From Entophlyctis helioformis (taxonomy: Eukaryota; Chytridiomycota; Chytridiomycetes; Chytridiales; Chytriomycetaceae): 64,000 bases of DNA. This document shows, in pieces, positions 58,301 to 64,000 of this stretch; within the stretch, counting starts at the first letter, position 1; each line of letters starts with the position of its first letter. The notes beneath the pieces were generated by a model. It made no database searches, had not been told where the DNA came from, and saw only the letters and a list, made by a program, of their open reading frames with translations. The stretch covers positions 62,001 through 126,000 of the forward strand of contig JAHLKH010000062.1 in NCBI GenBank assembly GCA_025526915.1, written 5' to 3'. Position numbers and translations under genes: made by a program.

Positions 58301-61300
58301 GGGCGATCCCTGTGGATACACATGTGTGGCAGATCGCCAAGCGAGACTATGGGTTTGTAGGCGCCAACCGCAAGTCGCTGACCAAGAGCATCTACGAGGA
58401 GATCGGGCGTTCGTTCCGCGGCGTGTTTGGCGAGCATGCCGGATGGGCACACACGGTGCTGTTTTGTGCCGATCTGTCCAAGTTCCAGCCAGCCGCCGCC
58501 GCCGCCGCCGCCCAGTCTGGCCAGGTGCTGGAGCCCGCATGGCCGGCCACGCAGCCAGGAGAAACCAATGCGGCAGTCCGAGGGAGTGCTCGAGCCAAGC
58601 GGGCAGCCGCGTCGAAGCGCATTAAATGAACAAATGCCCAATATCCACGTTACCCTCAGTCCATCGCACATGCCACGCCCCGCAAGCAAGACAGACTCGG
58701 CCAGAGCAAGCCCCGTGCCAACAAAGGCAAGCCGCGATGCAGGACAGAGCACTGCCGCCTGCTACTTGCTGCTTGCTGCTTGCTGCTTGCTGTGGATGCC
58801 GAGCACTGACACGGCTCCTCCTGCCCACTCCCCGCTGCCCGCTGCCCGCTGCCTGCTGGTCCCTTTCGTGCTCGGTGGCGTGGCGTGGCGTGGTGTTGCC
58901 GCCTTTGCTGTGCCACTCGCCAAACGACATCCACGGCCATGCGCCAACATCGCAGAAGGACGCAGCCGCCGTGCAAGCGCAGCAGGGACCGGCCAGCAAC
59001 AGCAGCGACATGCTCAAGCCCATGACCAACGCCGAGGGTGGCCGTCGCAGCAGTCGCAAGGAGAGCCGCGCTGGCTCTCGCTCCACGTCGCCTGCACCTC
59101 CGACCTCCGACAGCAGCCGCCCGTCGCGTGGTAAGAGCGCCAATCCATCCATGCCTGCAGGTGTCCAAGGCCAGGTGCAGCTGGCTAACATGGCTGCTGC
59201 ATGCATGCATGCATGGGACAGCCGATCGGAGCGTGTCGCCAGGACCCAAGGCAGCATCGAGCGACGCTCGAGCCGCCAGTCCGTCGCCCGACAGGGTCTC
59301 GCGTGGTAAGCATGCGCACAAGGTGGCTGCCATTCACTCGTTGGCGCAACACACTGAACGGATGGCTCCATTGGATGCGATGATCGCAGGCCGAACTGGA
59401 TCGTCGCCTTCCCGTGCCAAGGAGCAGCCAGCAAGCCGTGCCTCCAGTGCCTCTCCCGCTCGCGGCTCTCGCGCTCCCTCTGCCTCGAGAGCAAACGTTG
59501 TTGCTGTCGCATCGACTGAGGACAACGACCAGCCGCCCCCGCTCGAGTCGGTTGCTTCGTCGGCCAGCGTGATTGATGACATCTGGAAGGGCAAGTTTAC
59601 TCGCCAGGACAGCCTTGGCTTCCATCCAGACGACGAAGACTTTGCCGCTGCGCGCATCTCGGTCAGCGTCCCAGAATGGGTCCGCGCCAGTGTTGCGGCC
59701 CAGCAGGACGAGGCTCTGACGGATGCAGCCAGCGACAATCTTGCCGACGTCGACGACGGACGAAGCGATGGAAGTGCTCCTCGCCTTTCACCCGAACGCG
59801 AGCAGACCAAGGCTACATCTCCTGCCGCAGTGGCTGCCAAGCCATCAGCACCTGCACCCAGGGCCAAATCTCCCGCTCCTCCAACGACTGCTACGACGTC
59901 TGCACCTGCGCTCCGCGCCAAGTCCCCCTCGCCAAAAGCGGCAACCGCCCCTGCACCTGCCCCTGCCCCTGCCCTGCCCCTGCCCTGCACCCGTGACACG
60001 CGTCTTCTCGTACAAGGACGCGCTTCTCACAAAGTCGGACAGTGCATCGAGCATGGGACCCAGCGGCTCGTCGGCGGGACTGTCCAAGCCTGCAGTGACG
60101 CCCAAGATGCACCAGCTGCCGACGCGTTTGTACGCGGACGACGAACACTTTGCCGCTGCCAAGATGGATGTCACCTACTACGGCTGGCGCAGCGCCAACC
60201 TGCAGCAGACGGCTGCCGGCACGCGCGGCCTCGACAAGGACGGCGCCGCAATGCAAGGCGTGGCCACCAGACCGCAGACCATGACATGGACCGCTGCATA
60301 CAAGCAGTCTGGCAACTCGCCCACGCGGACAGAGTTGTCGCCTCAAAAGGCCGACTTTGGCTCGCCAACCAAGTCCAAGACGCCTGCATCGCCGACCAAG
60401 AGCAAGACGAGTGCGCCACCCAAGACGGCTGCCTTGGATCACGAGGCGGATGCCAAGCGTGCTCAGGCTGGCGGCCCTTCCATCAGCAGCCTCCTCACTG
60501 TTGCTGGTCTGGTGCTGCTTGGCGGCTTCATTGCGCTCAAACAGATTGGCAAATAGACGCCTCTCTTTCATGGCTGGACATCCCATCCAGTTTGCCGTCT
60601 GTTGTGCCTGCGCTGTCTGTGTAGCCGCTTTGGGGTGAGTAGGGGGTCTGGTCACTGGCATCTGACAGATGAAGAGGGTGTGGTGGTGAACATGCCAGAT
60701 GGAACGGCAGATACGGAATAAAAGCATTCTCTCGCCTCAACGCTCCGCTCAATGCATCCCGCCTGCTGCTGCTTGCCGAACTGGGACGCGTTGCTGGATG
60801 TCGCAAATGTCGCCAATGTTGCCAATGGCATGCCAGGCACGGCCATGGACTGACTTGAACACCAGCAAGAGTCACACTGGCCATCGGCCACTCTGTCTTC
60901 ATTCCATTCTCCTCCTCGCATCGTCTTTACGGGCTAAACAGCCAGCCACGTCTCAATCGGCTTGACAGGCTTGGCAGGCGACGACAGCTCAAACTTGGCC
61001 TTGAACTCGGCAATGTCCGTGTCTTCGCCCACGAGGACAACACCCGGCGCGTTCAGCACGGCTTCGCCCTCGGGCCCGGTCGTCATGCCGTTCTTCTGGC
61101 TGCGCATGTGCACACGCAGATGGCGCCGGACGGTCGACGACGGCGCAATGTACTTGCGGAAAAAGGCAATCAGACTGTCCTTGGTGATGCTCGGGATCTG
61201 CAGCCACAGTCAGTCCAAACGTACCCATCAAGCCAGAGCAGCACACCCATCGTTTCACAACCCACTTTCTCGGCGTCGTTCTGCGACTGCTCAAAGTCGT

Positions 61301-64000
61301 AGTAGTGGTGGTTGATGTGGCCCCAGTACAGCTTCGTCTCTTGGCCGAGCTTCTTGAGCTTCTCGAGCAGGATCGTAACATAGGCCGCCTGGTGCTTGGC
61401 GTACGTCTCGTCCGGCATGGTCTCGAGGGTCTCCTGCAAAGTCAGACACCAGTTAACAGCTGTGAGCATCAACCACGCATGTGCATGGGCATAACATGCA
61501 AGTCGCACAACCTCAAACTTGAGCAGGAACGCATCGATGCGCGATTCGAGGAACGCGGGGTCGCGCTCACTCTGGATGATGAAGCGGTACGAGAGCAGAC
61601 CCGTCTGCGCGCGGATGCCGCTGAACACCATGTATCCTACCAAGGGACACCCCATTCAGTCATGAATGCCAGCGTCAAGCGAGAAAGGCAAGAGTGGGCA
61701 TCGGCAGCTCACCAAGCTGCTCCTTGGTGCGGAGCTGGTCGAATGCAGGCTCCACGCCAATCTGAGCCAACAGTCCCAGGTGGGTGCGAATGTCCTGATC
61801 AGCAGCATCGCCAATCTGGAGACAGTACTCGATGGCCGAGTTGAGGTTCTCCGCGTTGGGCACATTGCGTGTCATGATGATCGAAGCGCCTAACTCCCTG
61901 GGTCAGTCTTTGCGGATCAACACCAACATTGACCCGCCCCCAACGAACCTTGTGGCACCATGTGGGTACGCATGGAGCCGTATCGCTCCGACTCGGGCAA
62001 CTCAGACGAACCAAAGCCACGGAGAATGATGGCGCCGTATTCGATGGCACGCTGTTGGCAGCAGATCCAGGCATGTTTGTCTCAGTCATCCGTGCTCTCC
62101 AGCCAACAGTGATTGTGTTGAGCAAGGACATCTCACTTCACGAGCCACATTGCCATGAACCAACGCCTCGACGTGCAGACGAGCCATCAGACGCGGGAAG
62201 AACGCCTGGACATCCTCGATGGTGATGCGAGAGAGCGCGTCGATCTTTTGTGCGTTGGTGAACAGACGCTGCTGGGTCATGAGCGTCACGTAGAAAATCG
62301 CGTGCGAGTGCGGCGACTCCATGTCAAAGTTGACGTATTGCTTGAGGAGCTGTGGATCGTTGCATACAGTGAATAAGACTTGGCAGTACACGCAAGCAAC
62401 ACTGAGCGCCAGAGCATGCGTTACCTGTTCCTTGATGCGCTCAAACTGGCTGGCCTCGACGACAAACGACTTCATCTTGGCAACAATCGTCTCGAGAAGA
62501 ATGTGCATCTTGTCATTGTACCCGTGGATCGAAAGCTCCATGCCATCGACGGCGTTGTCGAGGCGATACTCGAGGCCAGCAAGGCTCGCATAGTAGGAGA
62601 ACTCGTTGAGAGCGTCCTTGAGCAGATCGGTGTACAGACGCGTGAGCACACACGACATGGGGCTGTCGTAAGCAAGCGGCGTGCTCAGCATGAAAAATGC
62701 GTGGGCCTTGGGCACGAAGAAGGTGTCGTCGCGCTTGTACCACATGCGGATGAGAGGCGTCTCTTGGATGATGAGCGGATGGGTCGCCGGCTTGGCAACG
62801 TCGATGCGGTGGACGGAAAAGTCCTCTGGGATAAACGTGTTGGCCTTGGGGATGTGCAGCTCTGGATGCGGCTGAATGTGCGCCAGTTTCTGCGATCGCG
62901 ATAGGCAAGAGAGTCAGGATTGCCATTGATACAAGCATAGGAGGGTGGCATCCGATATCTCTACGAACCTCGAGAAGAGACGCAGAGATGTTTTGCACCG
63001 TGTAAGGCGTGCCATAGTGAGGGCCTTGCTTCCATCCGGTCGTGTCGAAAGAGGGAGCCACGAGCGTGTATCTGCGAGACATGCCAGGCTCAGATTGCGA
63101 ATGATTGTACACGCAAGCAAGCAGAGGCCGTCCAACAAACCTGAAAGCATCGGCACGAAGGAAGTCGAGGCAGGCCTGGATGGCTGCGCGGTCAAACTTT
63201 TCAATCAAGTACGGTCCCGACACAATGTCTTGGGCTTCGTAGTTGTGCATGTTGCCGGCGAGGTGCGACATGTAAGTCGCAGGCGACGACTTTTCCTTGA
63301 AGCGGAACGAGATTTCGTTCATGGTTTGGTACTGCAGACATGGCGATTGTGAGTTGGCGTGGTGCATGCATGTACAAGATGCTCGGGAACACACACCTCG
63401 TGGAAGATCCACTCTTCAATGGGAGACTGCTTGATGAGGGCAATGTACTGGAAGAGGATGACGAGAACCTCTTCAAAGTGCTCTGCAAAAGAAAGCCATC
63501 TTAGCGTTCGGCCATTGAAACAATGCCGGCAACTGAGCATGCTTACCAAGACCGCTGACAGTCAGCTCCACAGAGACATTGAAAAAGTCAAAGCCACGAG
63601 CACCGGTTGAGGGGCCGGCATAGAGACCCTGAGCCCAACCTTCAAATGCCCAAAGGATCAAGGTGTGAGTGTCAGGATGGAGCAGCAGCTGATGACAGCC
63701 AATCACTGCGCACCCTTCTTCTTGAGCAGCGACAGGACAGATCCGTGGCCCTCGTGGCCAAGCAGGTGCGACAGGTATTGTGCAGGCTATCGATGTTGAT
63801 CCGTTTCAAAGAGAAGGGGTCAGTCACGACCCGGGCCAAGGAAATCGCCAGGTGCATGCACTTGCCTGCGTCTTGTACTGCTCGCGCGTATCTGGGAACG
63901 GAAACGTGATGCTGAGCATGCGCGACTCCTTAACGGGCTTGATCCGGATCTCCTTCTGCAGCAGACGGCGTGTCAGCGTCTGCAAAGCGAATGGACAATA

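Overview
This window is nuclear DNA of a eukaryote, almost certainly an early-diverging, zoosporic (chytrid-like) fungus. It is GC-rich, with short GT-AG introns (about 50-200 bp), tightly packed genes on both strands and almost no intergenic space. The gene set mixes fungal families with ones lost from most Dikarya: MDC1-like, METTL4, FAM32A, UBFD1, TAPT1, GTPBP1-type GTPase, a caprin-like protein and a six-transmembrane cyclic-nucleotide phosphodiesterase. No rRNA, tRNA, CRISPR array, prophage or transposon was recognised. The species assignment is inference.

Layout. 1-345: tail of an unknown + strand gene. 465-10073: three minus-strand genes (TAPT1, GTPBP1-like GTPase, caprin-like RNA-binding protein). 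10193-25257: plus-strand UBFD1, the giant bridge-like lipid-transfer protein FMP27/BLTP2 (about 3,525 aa) and a secreted S41-type peptidase. 25382-27367: minus-strand mitochondrial L22 and MOB1. 27576-33003: a large Sec7/PH Arf exchange factor (EFA6/Yel1 type). 33094-35615: minus-strand FAM32A and a tandem plant-basic-secretory-protein-type metallopeptidase. 36115-45597: plus-strand run of an unknown low-complexity protein, a BCS1-type AAA ATPase, a BRF-type TFIIB-related factor, METTL4 and a MINDY deubiquitinase. 45819-51022: minus-strand 6TM phosphodiesterase and USB1. 51059-53260: plus-strand ArfGAP. 53436-57367: minus-strand small unknown gene and the MDC1-like checkpoint mediator, head-to-head with OGG1 (57373-58629, plus). 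59010-60556: unknown tail-anchored protein. 60934-64000: minus-strand insulin-degrading enzyme, whose N-terminus is beyond the window.

Cross-cutting observations. (i) About twenty conserved ORFs break by what is always one missing base, most clearly where a CCCC run has become CCC; this points to homopolymer-type assembly errors rather than pseudogenes, and exon models below bridge these points. Where corrected, exon phases sum exactly to multiples of three. (ii) Several divergent pairs have start codons only 5-36 bp apart, including the two DNA-repair genes OGG1 and MDC1-like. (iii) Three introns use GC-AG borders. (iv) Many introns carry CAGA/CCAG/GCAA tetranucleotide repeats. (v) Arf regulation is represented twice (Sec7 GEF and ArfGAP), and RNA/DNA modification and repair several times (METTL4, USB1, OGG1, MDC1-like), but nothing shows these are functionally clustered.
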